Source: Cordylochernes scorpioides (taxonomy: Eukaryota; Arthropoda; Arachnida; Pseudoscorpiones; Chernetidae). Taken from it: a stretch of DNA of 64,000 nt. The DNA is taken from NCBI GenBank assembly GCA_030710605.1, contig CP092884.1, forward strand, positions 18,891,483-18,955,482, read 5' to 3'. Positions 30,014 to 40,828 of this stretch are shown here, piece by piece. Each line of letters opens with the position of its first letter. The stretch's first letter is position 1. Made by a program: the position numbers and the translations under genes. Below the pieces are notes generated by a model. It saw only the letters and a list, made by a program, of their open reading frames with translations. It did no database searches and had not been told where the DNA came from.

Positions 30014-31290
30014 CAAATATATCTTAGAATTGTTTTAAAATGGCATATTAATATTTGGCAATGTGCACCCAGATCTATGAATAATTATGAAGAAATTCCC
30101 AGAAATATTTAAGCATTTAAAATATGAAATAAAATCTCCTGATTGTGCAACTAAACGATATTATTATATATTCATACTTATATAATACTAGTTCTCTGAT
30201 CGTTCTCCTAGTGTTTTCCATTATTAAAGCACCAATATTTTGGGTCGGTTCTTCATGATTTTTCAAAGGAGGTCTTCCCTGACGTGCGTCATCTTGGGTT
30301 GACTCTCTACCAGATTTGAAACGGGCAAACCACTTAAAGGTTTTTGATTGTGATTAGGCTGCCCCCCCGAACGCCAATTTCAACATTTAAAATGCCGCCC
30401 CATTGTTTCTTTCCTTTAAAAATGCTTATAAAATTCTTATTATTTGAGATATCGAAAATATATAAATATTTTCTAGTAGAACGAGGTCTCTTGATTATGA
30501 TGATAATTTTTATTTTTCGAAAACTCTTTCAGAAAAAAAAAATGTTTGACTAATTCCCTGAACTTTTTGATTATACCTTGTAGATTAAATAAATGGCAGC
30601 TTTACCACCCAACCCCCGAGGTACCCGCCCCAGCTCATTAACCCTTGAAATTGCCTGAGTTGAGTGAGTGACTGCAATGCCCATCTTCTCAATAAGAATA
30701 AGAAAAAATAGGCTTTTAAAAAATTAACCCAAAATACTTGCATGCAGATATTTTTTTGTAAAAAAATAAAAGAGCACATGGAAATTATGCAAACATATGT
30801 GTTTGCTAATGACTGAGACTGCATTTTAAACGATTAAAAAAAAAGGATAAAAAACAAAGGCCAGAAAAAAATTAATAAAAAATACGAAAGCCATTATTTA
30901 GATACATTAACGCTAATTTCAAATTGCATTGTGTGCACTCACCGTAACTTGGTAATATAAATTTATCTCTCAATACTCAATACTTTTGTAAAAAAAAAGT
31001 AACACTCGTATAAAAAGATATTTCAAAAAAAGTACGCAAGCAACTTGAAAAAAAAAAGCAGAACGCTCATTGGTCGCTTAATTGGCCTGGTGTTGTTACT
31101 TCCCCTCGTATTTGCTCCGCGTAAAAAAAAAGTTCTTCAAATCAAAAGAGAAATTGCCAAAAATACTATTCAAAATGTAGCCGAAATTTTTTCTCAGGTT
31201 TATAATGCACAATTTGGTACTAATTGGTTCAGTAGTTTTTGAGTTTATCGCGAAACAGACAACAGACACTGACTTTTATATATAAGGAGA
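30014..31290 (-). other. AT-rich region ending in a possible Helitron 5' terminus
   Basis: No gene seen. Reading the minus strand from 31290, TCTCCTTATATATAAAAG preceded by A resembles the 5' ends of the two Helitrons described below (TCTATATATATAAAAT and TCTACTTATATAATTG). The sequence running in from it, including TGTCTGTTGTCTG and an open stretch down to about 31045, fits a non-autonomous element. I could not find a convincing 3' end with hairpin and CTRR; a CTAA near 30354 is a weak candidate. Confidence 0.35.
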
Positions 31291-31884
31291 TTAATATTGA
31301 TAAAATATTAATGATAATAATAATTTTTTATTAGTTGCAAGATTAGAAGATTCCTTTTTCTTATTTTAAATGCTCAATTATTCCTGGGGATATCTTCATA
31401 ATTATTCATAACCCTGGGTACATATTGCCAAATTATTATTTTTTAAATAGAATGCCAGCTACCTTTACACCGCAGAAACGGCTACACCTTATTTTCACAC
31501 TGTTAAAAGTAAATACAAATTCTGTTGTTTAACAATCTGTATTAACCAAATATTATGATCAAAAATGAGTGTTAGTCATTTAAAGTATCCAAAATGGTTC
31601 GCTAGATTTTCAACAAAAATACATTTTGATTGAGATCACGTGCTCAAACAGGAGCATATGCCAATTTTTGAAAATTAGAAATTAAGTTCAACAAAATTAG
31701 GGTTAAGCATTCAATATCTTTTTATAAAGTTAGTTATAAGATGATAAATAGGAATATATGAAAATCTACGTTTCTCCTCTTGAAAAGGAAAGCAGTTAAG
31801 CACTCAATTGTCCTCTAGATTTACAGTTTAAAGAACTTAACTCTCTTTATACTTATCAATCTTATAATCAGACTATTTTCTTCG

Positions 31885-31887
<3 letters not shown>

Positions 31888-31957
<70 letters not shown>
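31888..31957. repeat. (TA)n microsatellite
   Basis: About 35 uninterrupted TA units. A short minus-strand reading frame with alternating Ile-Tyr is only the translation of this repeat. Confidence 0.97.
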
Positions 31958-31961
<4 letters not shown>

Positions 31962-31981
31962 AAAACAATAGAAAAAAATAA

Positions 31982-32329
31982 AAGATAAGTGGGTCAGGTG
32001 TTGATATTAAAAATAAAGAAGGCATCTCCTGACCACGAGCACATGTGCTTTTTAGATGGCAGAGCGCCATCTAGTGGAGCAAGAATAAACTAAACGTTTA
32101 TTTAGCTTGCTCCGTGATATTTGGCCAACCCAATTTCTTGATAAATCAAGAAAAGCCATCCACGAACGCGTTTCGCGCTGTTGGCGATCGTCAGCGTGGA
32201 GTAGGCTGTAACCACTGCGACCAAAATTATGTTTTGGTCCCAATGGCTTCCCGAGAAATCAAGAAATGGGTATTTAAGGCCAAATTTGCGTAAAGGCGCT
32301 TAACACATGAAAAAACAAAAAAAAAAAAA
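31982..32329. repeat. Palindrome-rich dispersed repeat, copy 1
   Basis: Starts AAGATAAGTGGGTCAGG. It contains AGATGGC/GCCATCT and GAGCAAG...CTTGCTC inverted repeats and ends in an A-rich stretch. A second copy follows directly at 32330, offset 346 bases. The same motifs recur at 49.6-50.4 kb. It looks like a foldback or MITE-type element but terminal repeats and target duplications were not resolved. Confidence 0.75.
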
Positions 32330-32622
32330 GATAAGTGGGTCAGGTGTTGATATTAAAAATAAAGAAGGCATATCCTGACCACGAGCACATGTGCTTTTTA
32401 GATGGCAGAGCGCCATCTAGTGGAGCAAGAATAAACTAAACGTTTATTTAGCTTGCTCCGTGATATTTGGCCAACCCAATTTCTTGATAAATCAAGAAAA
32501 GCCATCCATAAACGCGTTTCGCGCTGTTGGCGCTCGTCAGCGTGGAGTAGGCTATAACCACTGCGACCAAAAATATGTTTTGGTCCCAATGGCTTCCCGA
32601 GAAATCAAGAAATGGGTATTAT
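32330..32622. repeat. Palindrome-rich dispersed repeat, copy 2
   Basis: Nearly identical to copy 1; runs up to the truncated Copia RT, which begins at about 32625. So either the repeat inserted into the Copia element or both were joined by a deletion. Confidence 0.75.
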
Positions 32623-32624
32623 TT

Positions 32625-35600
32625 TCTTTCTTTAAGTTTGTCATTTAGGAACTTATTCAAACATCTTCCACTCTGTTTGAGTCCATAAATTGATTTCTTT
32701 AGCCTACAATACAGGTGTTCTTCTCATGGTTTAACAACACCTTCCGGTTGCTCCATATAAATAAATCTAGGTTCCTATGCAAATAGGCATTTTTAACATC
32801 ATATTGGTCGAAATTCCAGCCTTTCTCAATTTCAATTTCTTTCAAAGATCTTATGGTCTCAAAACTTGAAGCTGGGGCATAAATGTCATTGAAATCAAGT
32901 CCTTTCCGCTGACCAAAACCCTTTGCAACTAAGCGTGCCTTGTATCTAGTGATTACTCCTGAGCCATTAGGCTTCTTGTGTAGAACCAATCTACATGTAC
33001 TGGGGATGGCACCCTTTGACAGTTTCACAAGTTCCCATACATTGTGCTTTTTTAGGGATTCCATTTCTTCTTATATTGCTGCAAGCCATCGGGTAGCTTC
33101 TGGACTTTCTATGGGTTCCTGATAAGAAGAGGGGTCATCCTCAATCTTCTTTGAACCTGTTATTCCACCACAATCAATTAACTCCATTTTTGAGCTTATG
33201 ACAGCTTCATCTTCCCTTGTATGATGTCGCAGTGTCATTGGGTGGCTCTGTTATGTAGTAACTTTTTTTTCTCTGTGCTGTTTACTTGGATCCGATTCTA
33301 GATCCTCATCACCATCAGTAGTTTCACTGTCTCCTGTTTGTAACTGTTCATGAGAATCTACCTCCTGGCATGCGTTATCTTCAAGGGAAAACTTTGCATT
33401 GGGTAAGGAATCAACCTCTCTAGTTGTCAGTCTGTTGAGAACAGATTCTTTAAACACAAGTCTCTAGATTCTATCACCTGTTTTTTTTTTTCAGGAATCC
33501 AAATTCTCCATCCATGTCCATGAAGGGCATAACCAACTAGAATTCCACTAACTGCTCTTGGGTAGAAGCTTTGATCTTCTTCTTTCTTTGGTATATGAAC
33601 AAATACTTCACATCCACGTTCTCGCAGATGTTGTAAACTGGGCTTATATCCAAACCACAATTCAAATGAGGTCTTATCCTTGTTGTGCTTGTTTACAACT
33701 CTGTTCCTCAGATATGCAGCGGTGTAGATTAATTCAGCCCATAAGGCAATTAACAAATTGCACTATTCATTGTGCTTATAATTAGATTCAGTAGAGTCCT
33801 ATTCATTCGCTCTGCAATGACATTTTGTTGTGGAGTATACACCATTGTACATCTTAGAAAGAGGGGATCATATACCATGAACACCATTTTACGTTCATGA
33901 ATTATGCCATGAGCCTTTGTGAAAACATCCCAAGGCTGCGAACAAATTTCTAGTCCAATATCTGTTCGAATTCTCTTTAGGGAATGATTTGTTTGCTTCT
34001 CTACTTCAATCTTCCATTCCTTGAATTTTCCCAATACACTACTTATGTTCTTAAGAAAATAGACTCGAACATATCTGGTGGCATCATCCACAATACATAG
34101 GACATAATGCGCACCTCCCCAACTTTGAACTCTGAATGGTCCCATTAGATCACAATGAACTAGTGCCAATGGTGTTCTCTCCCTTTTGGGCAATGTAGCT
34201 GAAAATGGCTGTCTAGTTGATTCTCCAATCAAGCAATCATCACATTTCTCGAGGCTTTCAACTTTGCACATTAAACCCCTAACTGCTTTTTTCTTGATCA
34301 AGTCAATAATGGTTTGACTATTAATGTGCATAAGTTTTTGATGCCATAGTTCTAGGCTGTAAGAATGATTCAGTACATTAATTGAAAAATCAGCATGAGG
34401 AGTAGTGGTAACAGCATAAAGCCTATCTCCTCTCTCCGCTTCAATTAGTAGGTTGTCATCATCATCATAAATATGACATCCGCGCTTGTCGAAGATCATC
34501 TTCCGATCATTCTCCACTACTTGTAGAACTGAAATGACTCCAGTCTTGATCCCTGGTACCAACAAGGTATTAACAACTGTCTTCTCATCTAGTTGACCCA
34601 AATTTCCCTTCAATGATGCGTAGGCAATTCCTTACCCTGTCGAAGGAATTCCAGTCCAATCTATTGTGGTCACTTGTCCATTAACCCTTTCACTGAGGTC
34701 ACAAAAATATTTCTTATTTGGCGTCATATGGTGAGTTGCCCCAGAGTCAATTATCCAAGTGTCTTCTGGATTGGTGATGGATCTACCACATGTCACAGAC
34801 ATCCCTTTGGCCTTTGTCTGATATTGCCCCTTTGGAATCTCCTTTGGTGGTTTTCCACGGGATTCATGCTTGTTTGCTTTCAACCTGTAGCAGTCCTTGG
34901 CAAAATGTCCTACTATTTTACCACATCCAAAACATCTTTTGTTCTTCTTCCAACTTTGAGTTCTATCCAATGTTCTTTGTTTCTCTAAGACTTCTTCAGT
35001 TAAGACACCTTCGCCGTTTGGCGAAACATAGCGTCGCTCAGCTTCTGCTAAAAGCTTCCGTTTCACTGTGGCCAAAGTGAATTCTTCCTCTGTCAAATTA
35101 CACAGAGTGGGCACTACACTTTCCCAATCTTCTGGCATTCCACAAAGGATGATCATGGCTAAATCTCCATCTTCAATTTTGTCTCCTGTACCTGTAGGTT
35201 CACTTACAAATAAAATGATGCTTGTCAAATATGAGTCCATACTTGAATGCTGGGTATATTTCTGTGAGTACAGTTTTAGACGTCGTTTCAAAATTAGAAA
35301 TTTGCTATCCTTAGGTGCATGCAATTTTTCAAGTTCAGCCCAAACTTCTTTTGGTGAATTTATATTCCTAACATGCTGTTGCTGTTCATCACCAATGGAC
35401 AGGCAGATATTTGCTAGTGCTTTATTCTGCCTTGAATTGAATATTGGCAAAGTCGCACGATATATTTCCTCGGGCTTAGCCTAGATCTACCGTTGAACAT
35501 AGATCACAATCCATCAAAATTAATTTTTTTTGGCATGACCATGTTGAATAATTAAAGCTACTCAACTTGTTGATATTCATGGATCTATCATAAATATTCC

Positions 35601-35676
35601 ATCCTTTTTTTTCTTTTAAGGTTAGCAAACAGGTAGTAACGTTTTTTCTTCTACGTCGAAAACAAGGCTTAGTCAA
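32625..35676 (-). pseudogene. Copia retrotransposon, 3'-truncated and decayed
   Basis: Minus-strand Copia order: gag N-terminus at 35676-35480 (KLSSFNYSTW, KLILMDCDL), then gag plus protease at 35450-34632, with a CCHC knuckle (CFGCGKIVGHFAKDC) and protease WIIDSGATHHMT. Integrase lies at 34613-33750, with the HHCC-type region (ELWHQKLMHINS ... CDDCLIGE) and core (HCDLMGPF, QQNVIAERMNRTL), and continues at 33756-33427. RT begins at 33064-32699 (VARLVAKG-type segment YKARLVAKGFGQRKGLDFND) and is lost after the YGLKQ motif at about 32660-32630. Stops and frameshifts separate these parts. The expected TDxGxE motif of the integrase core reads TDIGLE. No LTRs were found. Confidence 0.85.
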
Positions 35677-35679
35677 TAA

Positions 35680-36242
35680 AACGTTTAATTACTCACTTGT
35701 TTGCATTCAGTCTCATAATCAAAATTTTTATCGCAATTATCAGAGAGACATTTATATGTAAACTTATATTCACACATATGTACTGCTTTCATAATTAAAA
35801 TAAATTCATGTGTATTCATGAATATGTATGCATTTCATAATTATTCTAAATGTTAATATTATTTGAAATTCCTTTTCTCTTTTTTATTTCATTTTGTTCT
35901 GAACGACCCTGGCGAATATTTTAAAAGGCGAATGGCCTAGATAAAAGGCGTTTATGTATATTTGAACATTCCTATATATATATATATATCTTATATAAAA
36001 CAAAATAAATATTTATAAAAATTATACATGAAAATTTGAATTATGAATTAATTTTGTTGTTGTTTTGCAGCCCTGTGAATCTGTCCGAAGACCTTCCCCT
36101 CTTAAATATTCTAATATTTTATTTTTTCAAATATTTTATTTATTCTTTTCTTTTATTCTCAAAATTCAAAAGGGCACGTTTGTGCAACCATTGGCTTATT
36201 TGCCGAAAAAAAGGTGGAGGAAATTGAATTTTTAATCCCTTC
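35680..36242. other. AT-rich flank left of Gypsy element D
   Basis: No recognised gene. TTGTTTTGCAG at 36059-36070 resembles a splice acceptor followed by a short open stretch, but nothing supports an exon. The CCTTC target duplication is at 36238-36242. Confidence 0.4.
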
Positions 36243-36416
36243 TGTTGTATAGTTATTATTTAATTAAACATTACTCACCAGATGAAATTATTATTACTAA
36301 TTGTTTATTACACTTTATATTTATATTTTTACATTAACACGTTGTTTACATTATACATCGTATTTTATTGTTTTTATGATGATGATATATTCTATATTTT
36401 AAAACAGAATACTACA
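36243..36416 (-). repeat. 3' LTR of Gypsy element D
   Basis: 174 bp, pairs with 40654-40823. Confidence 0.93.
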
Positions 36417-36429
36417 TTCCCTCCTTCCT

Positions 36430-39375
36430 TTAGATGAAAGGAATCATGTCTTTATATCTTGATGATGGCTTGACGACTCTTCCACTCCTGGTGATCACGG
36501 GTTCCTTGGTAGTCGGCAAGGGTGGAGAAACCTCTGGTGGCAACTGGTGAAGAGCCTCGGCATCAAGTCTATCTGAAACAACTGGGTTAAATGTAGACCC
36601 TGTTCTACTTGAACTTGGTCGGTTTAAAGAAGTGTCCTTGTCTTGGTTTGAGGAATTATCATCTGTTATTTGTACATCAGTAGAGTTGAGGTGTTCAATT
36701 CTTGTTGAATCTGAACTAAGATTTTCCTGGCTCTCTTCTGGAATCAAGTCAGAAATGTCTTGATTGGTCTCTTGAGTAGGAACATGTTTCAAATGTTTAG
36801 CATTTCTATGAATTATTTTCCCATTTTTAGTGTTGACTAATTTAAAAGAATTTATTGAAGTGTTTTCAAGAATGACATGACGTTCTGATCTGAAATTTGA
36901 ATCAAGTTTTCCATTATTTGAATTTGCCACATAAACTAAATTTCCAATTTCAAAATTATGAGGACTAGCTTTCCGAATTATATCATTATATGTTTTCATT
37001 TTTTCTTTGTAGACCATATTGAATTCTTTGATATTGGATTCATCTTCTTCTGCATCATTAACAAGTGAGCTTAATTTAGTTTTGATTTCTCTTGAAAATA
37101 ATAGGAATGCTGGAGTCTTTCCTGTAGATCTGTTTGGAGTAGTTCGGTAAGACATTAAAATTCTAGATAAATCTTCTTTACAATCTTTCCCTTCTTCAGA
37201 ACTTGAATTAAATTGTTTCTTTAGAAATCTATGGAATCTTTCTATCTTCCCATTACTTTTTGGGTAATAGGGTGAGGCTTTGATGTGCCTGATTCCACAT
37301 TCTTTTAAAAATCTTTCCATTGATGTACTTACAAACTGTAAGCCATTATCTGTTACAACTTCATGTGGATAACCATGTCTTGCAAAAATCTCCATCAATT
37401 TTTTAATAATTGTCTTGCTGGAAATGTCTTCTATTATCATTGCTTCAGGATATGAAGAATAGTAGTCGATCACTGTTAAAACATAATAATGGCCAATTGG
37501 AACAACTATGTCAATTCCAAGTTTCATCCAAGGTTTTGATAATAACGGAACTATTTGCAATGGTTGATCATTTATCAATGGTTGATTCCTTACACAAATT
37601 GGACAGTTTCTAATCAAATTTTCAATGTCAAAGTCCATGTTTATCCAAAAATATTTTTCTCTTAACAGTTGTTTGGTTCTTGTCATTCCTTGATGTGTTT
37701 CATGTGCAATTCTCAAGACTCTCTTTATTAGTTTTGAAGGTAGCAAAATTCTACTTCCTTTTAAGATAAGATTATCAAAAATTGAGAGTTCATCTTTAAA
37801 CTTATAAAAACATTTGAATTCTTCATTCAAAGGATATGGCCAAACTCCCTTTTGAACCATCTCTTTCAGTTTTTGAAACAAAGGATCTTGCTCTGTACAA
37901 ACTTTTATCTCTTTCAAAGACAGTGCTTGAAGCTCTTCAGAAGTGATGGATAAGACTTTATGAACATAGTCCTCCAGCCATTTTTCATCACTTGTGTTAG
38001 AAAGAGGTTGTCTTGAAAATATATCTGCAATATTTTGCTTTCCTTGAATGAATTTAATTTCAAAGTCATATGGTTGTAATCTCCAACTCAATCTTTGAAT
38101 TCTTGGAGGCAAAACAGCTCCATTTTTAGGATTCAGCATATAGATTAGAGGTTTGTGATCTGTTTTTAACACAAATTTCCTTCCCCAAATATAGGTGTTA
38201 AAATGTTCAATTGCCCATACACATCCCAATGTCTCTTTTTATATTTGTGAATATCTTTTTTCAGTATCAGTTAAGGATCTGCTGGCATATGCAATGGGTC
38301 TTTCAATGCCATTTTGTTGTGTTTGTATTAATACTGCTCCAAGACCAATAGGGCTTGCATCTGTGATTAATTCAGTTGGTGAGTTCAAGTTGTAATATGC
38401 CAAGCATGGCTCTTTTGTTAGTGACTCTTTAAGATCCTGAAATGCTTTATTTGTTTTCAAATCCCAATTCCACCTAACATTTTTTCTAGTCAAATTATTT
38501 AGAGGTTCTGCCAATTTAGAAAAATTAGGTATGAATTTTCTTAAAAACCCACAAGTTCCTAAGAATGACCTTAACATCTCAATATTTTTTGGTATTGGAA
38601 AATTTAAGACTGCTTCTATTTTCCTATTATCAGGTTTAATACCTTCACTACTAACAATGTGACCTAAAATATCCAATTCTTCCATTGCAAATTTGCACTT
38701 ATTCCTGTTGAGCCTAATGCCTACTTTATCAAATCTTTGTAAGACTTTTCTAAGCCTTTCTTCTAGTTCTTGTCTATCTTTGGCGTAAACTACGACATCG
38801 TCCAAGTAACAAATTACACCTTTCAAATCAAGCAAAATTGAATCCATTCCTTTCTGATATGCCTTTGGAGCACTTGATAGACCAAAAGGAACTTTACAAA
38901 ATCTGTAACAACCACGGTGCGTGATGAAAGTTGTAAGGGGTCTTGATTGAGGGTCTAAGTCAACCTGCCAAAACCCTTTTTTTGCATCCAGCTTTGCAAA
39001 TACTTTAGCACCTTTAAGGGCATGTAACATATTGTCAATTGTAGGAATTGGATGTCTTTCTCTCAATATTGCTTTATTCACTTCCCGAAGGTCTATGCAT
39101 AGTCTAATTTCCTCACTATCCCTTTTTGGAACAACTATTATGTTAGAAACCCATTCAGAACCTTGATGCACTTCTTCAATGATTCCATTCTCTAGAATCT
39201 TATCAAGCTCTTGATTTACTGCTTCTACCATTGCATAAGGTATACGACGGCATCTCTGGGCAATGGGCCTATAGTTGTCTTTCAATGTCACTTTATGACT
39301 ATAGCCTTTTATAGTTCCAAGTCCATGGAAAAGATGTTCATGTTCTTGAACAAGAGTTTCTATATTAGTAGACAT
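36430..39375 (-). pseudogene. Pol of Gypsy element D (RT-RNase H-IN) with one in-frame stop
   Basis: One continuous frame from the ATG at 39375, interrupted only by TAA at 38236-38238. RT residues: RLCIDLREVNK at about 91 and catalytic YLDD at 190-193. RNase H begins with LITDASPIGLGAVL before the stop and continues after it (LGCVWAIEHF, LKTDHKPLIY). Integrase shows HQGMTRTKQLL, CPICVRNQP, the core (LGIDIVVPIG, VTDNGLQFV, YPKSNGKIERFHRFL), and a C-terminal part with Ser/Thr-rich tail. The flanking coding sequence is intact, so the stop is a single substitution or a readthrough point; reading through would give a full-length protein. The frame is -1 relative to gag and overlaps its end by about 9 bases. 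Confidence 0.9.
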
Positions 39376-39404
39376 TGATTCATTTACATGATTTACCCTT
39401 TTAA

Positions 39405-40601
39405 TTATACTAGTTCAAAACTAGCCTTGCCTCCCAACAAAGATTCAACTTTTTTATCAATCACATAAATTTCTACTGAAATTGAATTTTCTTTCCAAGA
39501 AATCACAGCATTGAAATAACCATAACATGGAAGAGGTCTATCTTGACCATAGGCAAAAAAGGTTCGGGTGGTGTCATGTAATTTTGACATAATTTTATGG
39601 CCATATAATTCAAGCATCTTATTATAGCTTATGAAAGTTCTATCACTCCCTGTATCAATTATCATATTTATTTCACTACCATCTATTTGCACTTTTTCTT
39701 TATTTTCAGCACCTGTATAGTAGGTATATTCATCTGAACTTTCACCTACTTCAGTCTTATTTTCTTCTTGTATGGTCTTAACTTTAGTTTGATTGAAACT
39801 TTTGTGGTTTATATTATTATTTTGATTTGGGCGGTTCCTGCAAGCTCTAAAAAGATGTCCTAATTTATTGCAATATGAACAAGTCATTTTTTTAGCACCA
39901 CATTCTTGTGCTGAATGTGTATCTAATCCACAGCGATAACATTTAGGCTTTGAGGCACCTGAAAATGATGGGGTACCTTGATTAGTGAATCTACCTTTGT
40001 TGAAATTATTAGCATTATAGTGCTTTTTAGGTTTATTTTGAACTCTATTTAGTGTTTGATCATTTTGAGGTTCAAGAAGTCTAATTTCTTTTCTAGAAAT
40101 TTCTAACATTCTAGCAATATCAATGGTTTTTGACAGTGTCAAATTTTCTTGTTGCAACAATTTTTCTTTAAGTTTTTTGTTGTTACATTTTTCAATTATT
40201 TGGTCTCTTATCATATCAGCTTCTAAATTCCCAAATTCACAAGATTTAGAAAGCTCTCTTAAAGAAATTAGGTAGTTGTCGATCGATTCATCATCTTTCT
40301 GGACTCTTTGTCTAAATTTAAATCTCTCAGTGACCACATTTTTATGAGGTGTGAAATATTTATCTAAAGCCATTTTAGTTTGTTCATAATTTTCCTTTTC
40401 ATCTGGCAAGTTGAAAAATATACGTTGTACATTTGGCCCTAAACAATGCAATAGAGTTGCTCTCTTAATTTCATCCGATTTTTTTGAAATTCCAGATGCT
40501 ATTTCAAAAATGGCATAGGATTCCATCCATTGCTTATATTCCGCAAATAAATTGCTAGCATTCATATTCATGGGTAACGGTGGCGTCAGGTTGGCTGCCA
40601 T
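39405..40601 (-). CDS. Gag-protease of Gypsy element D
   Basis: 398 residues from the ATG at 40601. The capsid region includes FFNLPDEKENYEQTKMAL and FRQRVQKDDESIDNYL. Two zinc knuckles lie at about residues 220-255 (CYRCGLDTHSAQEC and CSYCNKLGHLFRAC). An aspartic protease follows in the same frame with MIIDTGSDRTFIS at about 312. Having protease at the end of the gag frame and RT in the next frame is the layout here, unlike elements A and C where protease lies in pol. No internal stops. Confidence 0.9.
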   Translation of the reverse strand: MAANLTPPLPMNMNASNLFAEYKQWMESYAIFEIASGISKKSDEIKRATLLHCLGPNVQRIFFNLPDEKENYEQTKMALDKYFTPHKNVVTERFKFRQRVQKDDESIDNYLISLRELSKSCEFGNLEADMIRDQIIEKCNNKKLKEKLLQQENLTLSKTIDIARMLEISRKEIRLLEPQNDQTLNRVQNKPKKHYNANNFNKGRFTNQGTPSFSGASKPKCYRCGLDTHSAQECGAKKMTCSYCNKLGHLFRACRNRPNQNNNINHKSFNQTKVKTIQEENKTEVGESSDEYTYYTGAENKEKVQIDGSEINMIIDTGSDRTFISYNKMLELYGHKIMSKLHDTTRTFFAYGQDRPLPCYGYFNAVISWKENSISVEIYVIDKKVESLLGGKASFELV

Positions 40602-40653
40602 ACTTGTTTTTTTAGGGCTACAGTTATATTTTCAAATTCTCGTCGCCAATTTA

Positions 40654-40823
40654 TGTTGTATAGTTATTATTTAATTAAACATTACTCACCAGATGAAATT
40701 ATTATTACTAATTGTTTATTACACTTTATATTTTTACATTAACACGTTGTTTACATTATACATCGTATTTTATTGTTTTTATGAAGATGATATATTCTAT
40801 ATTTTAAAACACAGAATACTACA
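40654..40823 (-). repeat. 5' LTR of Gypsy element D
   Basis: 170 bp, pairs with 36243-36416; followed by CCTTC. Confidence 0.93.
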
Positions 40824-40828
40824 CCTTC

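Larger units (their letters stand above)
29200..30020 (+). repeat. Tandem duplication, about 610 bp unit
   Basis: The block at about 29215-29400 (ACATAAATAGCATA ... exon-like module ... GTACACCTTT) recurs at about 29830-30013. Matching covers the intron-like flanks as well as the module. Confidence 0.75.
36243..40823 (-). mobile_element. Ty3/Gypsy LTR retrotransposon D, near-intact
   Basis: Short LTRs of 174 bp (36243-36416) and 170 bp (40654-40823), both TGTTGTATAG to ATACTACA, with CCTTC on each side (36238-36242 and 40824-40828). On the minus strand, after the 5' LTR, TAAAT precedes TGGCGACGAGAATTT; the first ten bases are complementary to the 3' end of animal tRNA-Ser(GCT), a likely primer site. 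Gag-protease and RT to integrase follow. The LTRs differ by short indels (TTTATA, CA) and about one substitution. The only damage seen is one stop codon in pol. Confidence 0.95.

Noticed and set aside
31888-32070. Minus-strand frame with repeated Ile-Tyr
   Set aside because: Translation of the (TA)n microsatellite.
32460-32648. Short frames in the palindromic repeats
   Set aside because: Present in several repeat copies with no coding signature.
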